In this document: one piece after another, positions 54,137 to 61,443 of the stretch
Position numbering within the stretch: position 1 is the stretch's first letter
Layout: each line of letters opens with the position of its first letter
Source: an uncultured Hungatella sp.
GTDB lineage: Bacteria > Bacillota > Clostridia > Lachnospirales > Lachnospiraceae
Direction of reading: 5' to 3'
Assembly: GCA_910588325.1 (NCBI GenBank)
Contig: CAJUPP010000007.1
Location: 1-64,000, forward strand
Length of the DNA: 64,000 nt
Notes under the pieces: generated by a model
What the model was told of the DNA's origin: nothing
Database searches by the model: none
What the model saw: only the letters and a program-made list of their open reading frames with translations
Position numbers and translations under genes: made by a program

Positions 54137-54301
54137 ACGGATCTTCCACTGCCCAAAGCCAGATGGTTCCTTATCCTGTAGCTGCAATCCGACTACGATT
54201 CCCCTTATAAAATCCAGTTTTTCAGGTGCAAGTCCTGCAATCATGCGAAATAACTCTTTATCTTCTTTACGGACATTCACTATATTTATCTCGCTGCACA
54301 T
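54122..54301 (-). CDS. 59-aa small protein, first gene of the capsule operon
   Basis: Starts at ATG 54299-54301 with a strong GGGGGG site 7 nt before it. It begins MCSEINIVNVRKEDKELF and contains a helix-forming segment GLAPEKLDFIRGIVVGLQLQ, similar in feel to small helical DNA- or RNA-associated proteins of Firmicutes. Its stop codon lies inside the long hairpin. It could equally be a regulatory leader peptide. Family unknown. Confidence 0.6.
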   Translation of the reverse strand: MCSEINIVNVRKEDKELFRMIAGLAPEKLDFIRGIVVGLQLQDKEPSGFGQWKIRPESE

Positions 54302-54339
54302 ACATTTGCCCCCCTTTTCTATTTATAAGCATACAAAAT

Positions 54340-54427
54340 CCAATGCCTTCACAGATGCATTTCGCAATTCGTTTTGCATTGATAAATGCATTATATAGTA
54401 TAGTTTTGCTTTTGTCAATGCATTTTC
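54340..54427 (-). promoter_or_regulatory. consensus capsule-operon promoter flanked by ATGCATT repeats
   Basis: On the minus strand TTGACA (54413-54418), 17-nt spacer, TATAAT (54390-54395), a full match to the sigma-A consensus. AATGCATT-type motifs occur upstream overlapping the -35 (about 54416-54424), just after the -10 (about 54384-54392) and further downstream (about 54356-54363), with related TGCATT in between. They are placed where a repressor would act; the divergent XRE protein is a candidate. Confidence 0.85.
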
Positions 54428-54457
54428 AAATCATTATCGCAGGATTCTGATATCCAT

Positions 54458-54596
54458 GTTACTGTTCACAGGTACCCTGTGAACGTAACAGCATATGCCT
54501 GTTTGAAATTACCTGCGGTTATGGGGCATATACTTTGGCCCCATAACTGTATTGGCTCATGACGAATCAGCGGAGTGATTCGTCATGGAGTGAACC
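54458..54596. repeat. composite palindromic repeat, copy 2
   Basis: GTTACTGTTCACAGG (54458-54472) and CCTGTGAACGTAAC (54476-54489) form the first dyad. CATGACGAATCA and TGATTCGTCATG form the second (from 54558). Compared with the copy at 9815-9931 it has an extra ~41 nt that carries a TATGGGGC/GCCCCATA hairpin, and it lacks the last 30-nt palindrome. Confidence 0.85.
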
Positions 54597-54631
54597 GTAA
54601 CATATCCATACCTATCACGGATGTTACCGCC

Positions 54632-54660
54632 TTGACTAATTCACTTTAGGGATGTATAGT
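54632..54660 (+). promoter_or_regulatory. promoter of the XRE regulator gene
   Basis: TTGACT (54632-54637), 17-nt spacer, TATAGT (54655-54660), 33 nt before the start codon. Confidence 0.75.
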
Positions 54661-54692
54661 AAAATATAATTATGAAAGAGTGGTAGTACATA

Positions 54693-55145
54693 ATGGAAAT
54701 GCATGAAAGAATTCGAGATTTAAGAAGAAATCATCTTCACTTATCACAAACGGCATTCGGCGAGAAATTAGGCGTCAGTCGTTCTGTCATTAATAATATC
54801 GAATTAAACACATTAGCCAGGCCAGAGCAAAAATTATCCCTGATTAAGCTGATGTGCCGGGAATTTAACGTAAGAGAAGAATGGCTCCTAAAAGGTATTG
54901 AGCCTATATTTGTACAGACCTCCTTCTCTGTTATGGAACAGCTGAAAGAGGAATTTCACCTTGATGCATTCGCCTACAGTTTCGTTTTAGAATATCTGAA
55001 GCTGGATGTGGAAAAAAGAAATCTTTTCCGATATTTCTTTTATAATGTGCTAAATGGAATGAGGGAAGATAATGACCGTTTAAAAGATATTTCTCCTGAA
55101 AAACAGAACTCAGAGACTGAAAAGACAAACAATTCTGACAGCTGA
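54693..55145 (+). CDS. XRE-family HTH transcriptional regulator
   Basis: 150 aa. HTH at residues 4-62 (RIRDLRRNHLHLSQTAFGEKLGVSRSVINNIELN, EEWLLKG). The C-terminal half is helical with a charged tail and no recognised enzyme domain. Transcribed away from the capsule operon. The ATGCATT repeats near the capsule promoter may be its operators. Own promoter at 54632-54660, own terminator at 55165-55193. Confidence 0.9.
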   Translation: MEMHERIRDLRRNHLHLSQTAFGEKLGVSRSVINNIELNTLARPEQKLSLIKLMCREFNVREEWLLKGIEPIFVQTSFSVMEQLKEEFHLDAFAYSFVLEYLKLDVEKRNLFRYFFYNVLNGMREDNDRLKDISPEKQNSETEKTNNSDS

Positions 55146-55164
55146 AAAATGAACAGACAAAAAA

Positions 55165-55193
55165 GAAGCATTCCGTTCAATATGGAATGCTTC
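55165..55193 (+). terminator. rho-independent terminator after XRE gene
   Basis: GAAGCATTCC (55165-55174) pairs with GGAATGCTTC (55184-55193), with an A-run before and TTTTAC after. Confidence 0.85.
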
Positions 55194-55235
55194 TTTTACT
55201 CCACGGCCTCCCCGGCCGTTAAACCGAATCTCCCC

Positions 55236-55874
55236 TCACTCTCCCCTATACTCACAATCCTTCTTACCGCAAGCCCTGCACCCCTGGGTACCGCACCTGG
55301 CCGGCTTATCACTGATTCCTATAAGCGCCGTCACCGATTTGGAAGGCATCATCAGGAGGCTGTCTGTCAATGTGATTCCGATCCGTTTCCCTGCCTCCAG
55401 GCATCTGAGGAGATCCGGCTGACAATCCAACGAAAAGTCCCCGTATCCCGGGCTGAAACGCGGCCGCAGAAACCTCATCTTTTTCTCATATACCATTTGA
55501 ATCTCTTCATTGATTTCATCGCAGTAATCCTCCAGCATAGCTGCGGCGGCGGCCTGAATCACCACCGCCTTACTCATCTGAAGCTTTCCATATCTTTTAA
55601 GAAGCATATCCACTCCTGTCCCCAGAGTAGCGGCAAACATCACTACGCCCACACAGCCATCAAGATTCTTCTTAAGAGCCCTGCTGCGGGTTTTAAAGCC
55701 ATACACATCGATTCCGTCCTCTTCAAAAAATCCCAAGGGATATTCCCCATAAATGGATTTTGGAGACGCTGCTCCTTCCAGCTCTTTCCAGCACTGTTCC
55801 ACCAGCGCAAGAACCTGGCTGTCCGCTTCCTGTCCATGATATCCCAGATACCGCAGTGTCTCTTTTACATTCAT
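55236..55874 (-). CDS. vitamin-B12-dependent methionine synthase activation-domain-like protein
   Basis: 212 aa. Carries the MetH activation-domain signature RFSPGYGDFSLDCQPDLLRCL and MPSKSVTALIGIS. C-terminal cysteines (RCGTQGCRACGKKDC) suggest a bound metal or cluster. Separate activation-domain proteins replace the fused C-terminus of MetH in many anaerobes. Lies 80 nt downstream of metF on the same strand, so it probably supports methionine synthesis or a corrinoid methyltransferase. Confidence 0.9.
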   Translation of the reverse strand: MNVKETLRYLGYHGQEADSQVLALVEQCWKELEGAASPKSIYGEYPLGFFEEDGIDVYGFKTRSRALKKNLDGCVGVVMFAATLGTGVDMLLKRYGKLQMSKAVVIQAAAAAMLEDYCDEINEEIQMVYEKKMRFLRPRFSPGYGDFSLDCQPDLLRCLEAGKRIGITLTDSLLMMPSKSVTALIGISDKPARCGTQGCRACGKKDCEYRGE

Positions 55875-55954
55875 GACAGCTTCCTCCAGTTTTCATCTAA
55901 GTATGCTCCCAAATCTCTCTGCACCTGACATTCCTTCCATATAAATCACGGGGA

Positions 55955-56812
55955 CTACAAAATTTCTGACAAACTCTCCTGAATCCGTCTGGCCACATCC
56001 GGCTTATTCATAGAATAAATATGGATGGCATTGACTCCATTGGCAATTAAATCAATAATCTGTTCCGTAGCATAGGCGATTCCCGCCTGTTTCATAGCCG
56101 CCGGGTTATCGCCGAACCGATCCACAATGGCTTTAAAGCGGGACGGCAGGTACGTTCCTGACATCTGGCAGATCTGCTTAATCTGAGATGCCCGGGTTAC
56201 CGGCATAATTCCTGCCACCACCGGAATCGTGATCCCCCTCTCCCGGATACGGTACAGATAATTATACAAAATGTTATTATCAAAAAACATCTGCGTGGTT
56301 ACAAACTCACACCCTGCATCCACTTTTTCCTTCAGATGAGTAATATCCTCCGTCTTATTGGCAGACTCCACATGCCCTTCCGGATAACAGGCCCCGCCGA
56401 TACAGAAATCCCCGCTCTGTTTAATCTCGTAAATCAGCTGGGACGCATACTGATAATCCTTTTTCACTACTCCGTCTTTAGGAATATCTCCCCGAAGAGC
56501 CAGAACATTTTCAATCTTTCTCTCCTTCAGTTCCTCCAGTACATGATGAACATGTTCCTTCGAGGATGACACACAGGTCAGATGTGCCAGCGTCGGAACC
56601 TGATACTGATTATTTAATGTATCCGCAATATCTACCGTATAGCGGCTGGTTCCTCCCCCCGCCCCGTATGTAACACTCATAAAGGACGGATGCAGCTGTG
56701 CAATCTCTTTCGCTGCCTTCTCTACAGATTCATAGTTTTCCACTGTCTTTGGCGGAAACACTTCAAAGGACAGGGAAGGCTTTTCCCGAGCCAAAATATC
56801 TCTGATCTTCAT
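55955..56812 (-). CDS. metF: 5,10-methylenetetrahydrofolate reductase
   Basis: 285 aa. FEVFPPKTVENYESVEKAA, FMSVTYGAGGGTSRYTVDIA, HLTCVSSSKEHV, LALRGDIPKDG, FVTTQMFFDN and VVAGIMPVTRASQI are all MetF blocks. Reduces methylene-THF to methyl-THF with a flavin. Directly precedes the MetH-activation gene. The same strand as hflKC but with its own RBS; independent promoter not clear. Confidence 0.96.
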   Translation of the reverse strand: MKIRDILAREKPSLSFEVFPPKTVENYESVEKAAKEIAQLHPSFMSVTYGAGGGTSRYTVDIADTLNNQYQVPTLAHLTCVSSSKEHVHHVLEELKERKIENVLALRGDIPKDGVVKKDYQYASQLIYEIKQSGDFCIGGACYPEGHVESANKTEDITHLKEKVDAGCEFVTTQMFFDNNILYNYLYRIRERGITIPVVAGIMPVTRASQIKQICQMSGTYLPSRFKAIVDRFGDNPAAMKQAGIAYATEQIIDLIANGVNAIHIYSMNKPDVARRIQESLSEIL

Positions 56813-56903
56813 AATCGCGTCAAACCTTTCTTCTGTTTTCTTTCACCCCTCTCCCACCTATTTTAAACGCTTTTTCCTGTTTTTGCAATGGTATAACTCT
56901 CTC

Positions 56904-57776
56904 TTATCTTCCCATAAAAATACTTGCAATCGGAGAATCGGACGGAAGAATCAGCGTATTATTGCTTCCTGTCAAAGACGCCCTTGCCGCATCCAAGGCT
57001 CTGGTAAAGGCGTAAAACTCCGCTCTCTCCGGCGTACTGTATGCTTCCGCCAGAATCCTCATATATTCCGCCTCTCCCTCTGCAGTGATGGCTGCCGCCT
57101 CTGCCTGGGCATTGGAAATATTGATGGCAATCTCTCTGTCCGTGGTGTTCTGGATAACTTTGGCCTCCGACTGCCCTTCCGCCGTATAGGTAGCTGCGAT
57201 CTTGTCACGCTCGGAAATCATTCTTTCGTACACAGCCTCCTTATTGTCCGCAGGCAGATCCAGCCGCTTGGTTTCCACAGACAAAATCTGGATTCCGTAC
57301 TGCTCCATGGCGTTTCCGATATTTGCCATAATAGCCTCCGACAACTCCCCGTCCCTGCCGCTGATCACATCGTTCTGGCTTAAACTGCTGATTACATTTT
57401 TGATGGAGTTGTACACCGTAGTGTCGATTCTACGCTCCGCATTGGGAAGGGAGGAATTAAGGGTCTGGGCAAACTTTAACGGATCTGTAATTTTCCACAG
57501 CACATAACTGTCCGTCAGCATGGTTTTCTTGTCCATAGTTATGACATCCGACGCCGCCAGGTCATAGAGCAGGATTTCTTTCGGAAGTGTGTCTGCGCTC
57601 TGAATAAAGGGAATCTTAAATGAAATCCCCGCCTGGTTTACCACCCGGTTTACCCTTCCGAATTCTCTTATGAGTTTATATTCATTTTCTTCCGTAACTA
57701 CCAAGGAATTCCCAATTCCCACTAAAACGATGATTGCCAGAATACCCCCAATACTTTTTCCAATGGCTTTCTTCAT
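56904..57776 (-). CDS. hflC: HflC-like SPFH/prohibitin membrane protein
   Basis: 290 aa from ATG 57774-57776 (AAAGGA upstream). An N-terminal membrane anchor (SIGGILAIIVLVGIGNSLVV) leads to an SPFH domain (EENEYKLIREFGRVNRVVNQAGISFKIPFIQSADTLP) and an alanine-rich coiled coil (DREIAINISNAQAEAAAITAEGEAEYMRILAEAY). HflC and HflK form a cage that holds FtsH protease and controls turnover of membrane proteins. Follows hflK by 76 nt and shares its riboswitch leader. Confidence 0.93.
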   Translation of the reverse strand: MKKAIGKSIGGILAIIVLVGIGNSLVVTEENEYKLIREFGRVNRVVNQAGISFKIPFIQSADTLPKEILLYDLAASDVITMDKKTMLTDSYVLWKITDPLKFAQTLNSSLPNAERRIDTTVYNSIKNVISSLSQNDVISGRDGELSEAIMANIGNAMEQYGIQILSVETKRLDLPADNKEAVYERMISERDKIAATYTAEGQSEAKVIQNTTDREIAINISNAQAEAAAITAEGEAEYMRILAEAYSTPERAEFYAFTRALDAARASLTGSNNTLILPSDSPIASIFMGR

Positions 57777-57852
57777 AATATATACAATTCCTTTCTGCTT
57801 CTTATTCATTTTTCTAAGCTTCTGAGACTGCCTTGCCCATCAGGGATTTTTT

Positions 57853-58875
57853 CTAACCCTGGGACTCTTGCCCGCTCTGAGCCTCCTGCCCCATAACCGT
57901 TTCTCCACTTTCATCATTTCCCGATGTCAGAAAACTGTCCAGAGGCAAAAGCGTATTGGTCTTATCCGTTCCGTCAATAATCACCTTAAGCCTTGGAAGC
58001 ACATCCTCCATAGCCTCATAAAACATACGCTGTTTCGTCACCTCAGGATTCTTCCGATACTCCTCATACATGGCATTAAATTTAGCCACCTCTGCATTGG
58101 CCTCATTGATTCTTTGTGTCTTTTCAGCCTCTGCATCCTGCTTAATCTTGTCAATCTCCGCGGCAGCTCCAGGCAGTTTCTCATTGCGGTACTTATTGGC
58201 ATTGTTGATAGCGGTTTCTTTCCCCTGCTTTGCCGTCTCCACTGCCTTAAACGCCTCCATGACAGCTTCCGTAGGCGGCTCCGAATCCTGAATCGTCACC
58301 TGCATCACCTGAAGCCCGATATCATGTTTCTCCAGCTGTCCGATAATCATATCCCTGATTTTGGACTGGATCTCATTTTTCCCTGTAGTCAGAACTTCGT
58401 CTACATCATAGCTTCCGATGACGCTGCGGATACAGCTTTTGCTGATATTTTCCAAAACAAGCTCCGGCTCCTTGGAGGCATATACCGCCTTCACCGGATC
58501 CGCCACCTTATATTCAATGAAAAAATCCACATTGACGAAATTGTAGTCTTTGGTAATCATCAGGGAATCGCCTTCCTGGCTCTCGTTATTCTCCAGATCA
58601 TATCCTATGGAAAATCCCTGGATCGTGGTATTTACCTTCCGCACCTTCTGAATCATAGGCAGCTTAAAATGCAGTCCCGGCTCGCTGACATTCTTCGCCA
58701 CACCGAATGTGGTCAGCACTGCCTGCTCCTGTTCCTGAATATTATAGAAGGAATCGAATCCAAACAGTGCGATAATCACGACTGCCACTATGATTCCCGC
58801 CGTCTTTTTTATCCTTTTGATTCTCTTTTCCATATTACTGCGCCGTTCCATTTTTTCCGGATCATAAGTTTCCAT
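57853..58875 (-). CDS. hflK: HflK-like SPFH/prohibitin membrane protein
   Basis: 340 aa from ATG 58873-58875, the start with AAAGGTGAG 6 nt upstream. One membrane helix (TAGIIVAVVIIALFGFDSFY), SPFH domain (IQEQEQAVLTTFGVAKNVSEPGLHFKLPMIQKV; DYNFVNVDFFIEYKV), then a coiled-coil (AAAEIDKIKQDAEAEKTQRINEANAEVAKF). HflK is the larger partner of HflC in the FtsH-holding complex. The gene is the first after a manganese-type riboswitch and terminator, an unusual control for this family. Confidence 0.93.
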   Translation of the reverse strand: METYDPEKMERRSNMEKRIKRIKKTAGIIVAVVIIALFGFDSFYNIQEQEQAVLTTFGVAKNVSEPGLHFKLPMIQKVRKVNTTIQGFSIGYDLENNESQEGDSLMITKDYNFVNVDFFIEYKVADPVKAVYASKEPELVLENISKSCIRSVIGSYDVDEVLTTGKNEIQSKIRDMIIGQLEKHDIGLQVMQVTIQDSEPPTEAVMEAFKAVETAKQGKETAINNANKYRNEKLPGAAAEIDKIKQDAEAEKTQRINEANAEVAKFNAMYEEYRKNPEVTKQRMFYEAMEDVLPRLKVIIDGTDKTNTLLPLDSFLTSGNDESGETVMGQEAQSGQESQG

Positions 58876-58970
58876 GCTATTCTCACCTTTCTTTTTCATG
58901 TCTAACCTATACAATGATTATTATCATTTTACATAAAAAGTTTACATAGATGTACGTTCCCAATTTAAAA

Positions 58971-59013
58971 GAAAAAGACCTTTACTGCCACCTGGTGGTT
59001 ACAATAAAAGTCT
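58971..59013 (-). terminator. riboswitch-controlled rho-independent terminator
   Basis: On the minus strand AGACTTTTA (59013-59005) pairs with TAAAGGTCT (58984-58976), with an inner CCACC/GGTGG stem and a T5 tail (58976-58972). Its 5' arm overlaps the 3' strand of the aptamer P1 stem, so the two folds are mutually exclusive. Confidence 0.9.
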
Positions 59014-59097
59014 TGCTGTCTTTCAAATAGTATGCGGATAATCTCTATCGTCCTGACGACATCTATTCATCGTTTCCGATGCGCTACTCCCTCTTAT
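59004..59097 (-). ncRNA. yybP-ykoY (manganese-sensing) riboswitch aptamer
   Basis: Read on the minus strand, the conserved elements appear in order: GGGAGTAGC (59091-59083), a GNRA-capped hairpin GCATCG-GAAA-CGATG (59082-59068), GTCGTCA (59060-59054), CGCATAC (59036-59030) and GCAAGAC (59016-59010). ATAAGAG (59097-59091) and CTTTTAT (59010-59004) form P1. A promoter ends about 10 nt upstream and a competing terminator begins inside the aptamer. This class binds Mn2+ and normally turns on metal-export genes by preventing termination. Here the first downstream gene is hflK. Confidence 0.9.
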
Positions 59098-59106
59098 GTT
59101 GTCACT

Positions 59107-59135
59107 ACTATACCACATCTCTTAAAGTTTGTCAA
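59107..59135 (-). promoter_or_regulatory. promoter of the riboswitch-hflKC transcript
   Basis: On the minus strand TTGACA (59130-59135), 17-nt spacer, TATAGT (59107-59112). Predicted start falls around 59100, just at the 5' end of the aptamer. Confidence 0.88.
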
Positions 59136-59150
59136 TTATTTATCAATGTC

Positions 59151-59179
59151 TTGTAAATATTTTACAATCAGGGTATACT
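59151..59179 (+). promoter_or_regulatory. promoter of the PTS EIIC-like gene
   Basis: TTGTAA (59151-59156), 17-nt spacer, TATACT (59174-59179). The transcript would carry the 168-nt palindrome (59204-59371) in its leader. Confidence 0.65.
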
Positions 59180-59203
59180 CTTACTAACTTTAACTGCTTT
59201 GAC

Positions 59204-59371
59204 CCCAGAGCATGTCTGAAAATTCATTCCCGGCAGCTGCACGCCCCACTCCGCGGTATATTTGGCCCAAATTCACTTAACGTAGCCCACTACGCCGCGT
59301 TCATTTGGGCCAAACCTCCCACGAAGTGGAACGCACAGCTGCCGGAAAGCAATTTTCAGACATGCTCTGGG
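59204..59371. repeat. 168-bp nested palindromic element (MITE-like)
   Basis: CCCAGAGCATGTCTGAAAATT (59204-59224) has its exact reverse complement at 59351-59371 (21 bp). Inside are CCGGCAGCTG/CAGCTGCCGG (59230-59239 and 59336-59345) and TTTGGCCCAAAT/ATTTGGGCCAAA (59261-59272 and 59303-59314). The centre holds CGTAG-CCCA-CTACG (59281-59294). It could fold into one long arm as RNA or be a small mobile repeat. Confidence 0.85.
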
Positions 59372-59428
59372 AAGTCAAATGTGTGTATATCCCCAAACTA
59401 TATCCGGTATCAGAAAGGAAATTCTCAC

Positions 59429-60451
59429 ATGAAATCCGCAGGCATCAAACATTTTCTTGAACGAAAGGGTGTACATATCACCGTCAAAACCTATCTCATC
59501 GACGCTATGGGGGCCATGGCCTTCGGCCTCTTTGCCTCTCTTCTCATCGGAACCATCTTCGGCACTCTGGGCGAAAAAACCAACATCCAGATTTTTAACA
59601 CCATCGCAGAATATGCCAAAAGCGCCACTGGCGCCGCTTTGGGCGTTTCCATTGCCTATGCATTAAAGGCGCCGCAGCTGGTACTGTTTTCCGCTGCCAC
59701 CGTAGGTATCGCCGGAAATGCCCTTGGAGGCCCTGTGGGGGCCCTGGTATCCTCAGTCGTTGCCACAGAACTTGGGAAGATTGTCTCTAAGGAAACCCGG
59801 GTAGATATTCTGGTTACTCCCGGAGTCACCATTATCTCCGGAGTTTTCATTGCCCAGTTTGCCGGTCCCGGAGTGTCCGCATTCATGACCGCTTTCGGCA
59901 GTCTGGTAAAAACCGCTACGGAACTGCAGCCGTTTTTTATGGGAATTCTGGTATCGGCCCTCATCGGCATTGCCCTGACTCTCCCCATCAGCAGCGCAGC
60001 CATCTGCATTATGCTGAGCCTGGACGGACTGGCCGGAGGAGCGGCCACTGCAGGCTGTTGCGCCCAGATGATTGGCTTTGCAGTCTTAAGCTTCCGTGAA
60101 AACGGTGTAGGCGGTGTTTTGGCCCAAGGCCTGGGAACCTCCATGCTTCAGATGGGCAACATTGTAAAAAATCCCAAAACCTGGATTCCTCCTACCCTGG
60201 CCTCCATGGTTACCGGCCCTGTAGCCACCATGGTCTTTCATCTGGAGAATATTCCCGCCGGTTCCGGCATGGGGACCTGCGGATTCGTAGGTCCAATCGG
60301 AATCTATACGGCCATGGGAGGCGGTGTTACTATGTGGCTTGGAATCCTTTTTGTCTGTTTTGTACTTCCTGCCGTTTTAACCTGGATATTTGGAGAGATG
60401 CTGCGCAAAGCAAGCTGGATAAAAGAAGGAGATCTGAAGCTGGATCTGTAA
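59429..60451 (+). CDS. PTS sugar transporter EIIC-like integral membrane protein
   Basis: 340 aa from ATG 59429 (AGAAAGGAA upstream). Around eight to ten hydrophobic helices with Gly/Ala-rich turns (LFSAATVGIAGNALGGPVGALVSSVVATELGKIVSKETRVDILVTPG; GTCGFVGPIGIYTAMGGG). It fits the PTS_EIIC_2 family, which occurs without IIA/IIB partners. No phosphocysteine or His-phosphorylation domain is attached, and no partner genes lie nearby. Substrate unknown. Confidence 0.85.
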   Translation: MKSAGIKHFLERKGVHITVKTYLIDAMGAMAFGLFASLLIGTIFGTLGEKTNIQIFNTIAEYAKSATGAALGVSIAYALKAPQLVLFSAATVGIAGNALGGPVGALVSSVVATELGKIVSKETRVDILVTPGVTIISGVFIAQFAGPGVSAFMTAFGSLVKTATELQPFFMGILVSALIGIALTLPISSAAICIMLSLDGLAGGAATAGCCAQMIGFAVLSFRENGVGGVLAQGLGTSMLQMGNIVKNPKTWIPPTLASMVTGPVATMVFHLENIPAGSGMGTCGFVGPIGIYTAMGGGVTMWLGILFVCFVLPAVLTWIFGEMLRKASWIKEGDLKLDL

Positions 60452-60582
60452 CTGCGGGGACATCCGTCTCTCAATCGAGCGTACCGCTTTACGAAAACAA
60501 AAGATTTTCCTGGAATCCGTGTATGGGCAAAGCCTCTCTCGTCATATACTTGAAACAAATCTTCCATCATAAAGGATTTCCC

Positions 60583-61443
60583 ATGCTATCTTTTTCCGAT
60601 CTTTTTAAAGGTGTTCTCGTGGGAGTAGCCAACATTCTGCCTGGCGTCAGCGGCAGTGCGCTGGCTGTCTCCATGGGAATCTACGGTCAGATCATTCATG
60701 CCATGACAGACTTTCCCAAACATCCGAAAAAAAGCCTTCAGACCCTGCTGCCCTATATCATCGGGGCATTGTGCGGCGTCATCGGCCTTTCCTTTACAAT
60801 CGAATATCTGTTTTCCCATTATCCTCTGCATACCAGCCTGCTGTTTATGGGACTGATTCTGGGAGGGGTTCCTTCTATTTTTTCCCGGGCTGTAAAAAAT
60901 GGGCCCACCGGCTCCTGCATCAGCGTATGTGCCGCTGCCTTTCTTCTGGTCACCCTCCTGTCCGGGGCAGACCCTTCCGGCTCCCAGCCGGTAAGTCTGA
61001 CACCATCCCTGTCCTGCGGCCTGAAACTGTTTCCCTTAGGGATCCTGGGGGCTGCCACCATGATTATCCCTGGTATCAGCGGTTCCATGATTCTTATGAT
61101 GATGGGATACTATCAGCCGCTCCTCTCCCTGGTCAATGATTTCTTCAGAAATCTGGCTGTATTGAATCTCTCCTCTGCCTGGGCAGACTTTCGGATTCTG
61201 CTTCCCTTTGGGTTTGGAATTCTCATTGGCTTTTTTGTCTGCGCCAAGGTGCTTGATGCATTGATGTCTCATTTTGGCGCTCTTACATACTGCGGCATTC
61301 TGGGACTGGTCCTGTCCTCCCCCATTGCCATTCTTTTGGAAATACCAAAACAGTTTTTTACAATGCCTGGCATTGTAAGCGGCGTGTTACTTTTTTCCGC
61401 CTCCCTCATCTTTACCTGCTGGTACTCTGAAAAAGGTACCTAA
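60583..61443 (+). CDS. DUF368 membrane protein
   Basis: 286 aa from ATG 60583, with AAAGGA 6 nt upstream. The repeated motif GVANILPGVSGSALAVSMGIYG and its later counterpart GAATMIIPGISGSMILMMMGYYQPLL are characteristic of DUF368, implying an inverted-repeat transporter fold. Recent work links DUF368 relatives to undecaprenyl-phosphate translocation. That role is from family knowledge, not visible directly. Its 3' end overlaps the convergent DMT gene by 57 nt. Confidence 0.88.
   Translation: MLSFSDLFKGVLVGVANILPGVSGSALAVSMGIYGQIIHAMTDFPKHPKKSLQTLLPYIIGALCGVIGLSFTIEYLFSHYPLHTSLLFMGLILGGVPSIFSRAVKNGPTGSCISVCAAAFLLVTLLSGADPSGSQPVSLTPSLSCGLKLFPLGILGAATMIIPGISGSMILMMMGYYQPLLSLVNDFFRNLAVLNLSSAWADFRILLPFGFGILIGFFVCAKVLDALMSHFGALTYCGILGLVLSSPIAILLEIPKQFFTMPGIVSGVLLFSASLIFTCWYSEKGT

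Noticed and set aside
57868..58905. 345-codon plus-strand frame opposite hflK
   Set aside because: Composition typical of an antisense shadow (Leu/His/Ile rich), no family motif, and hflK is clear on the other strand.
59204..59371. Interpretation of the 168-bp palindrome as a riboswitch
   Set aside because: Symmetry is near-complete along its length and no known aptamer consensus is present; a mobile or structural repeat fits better.
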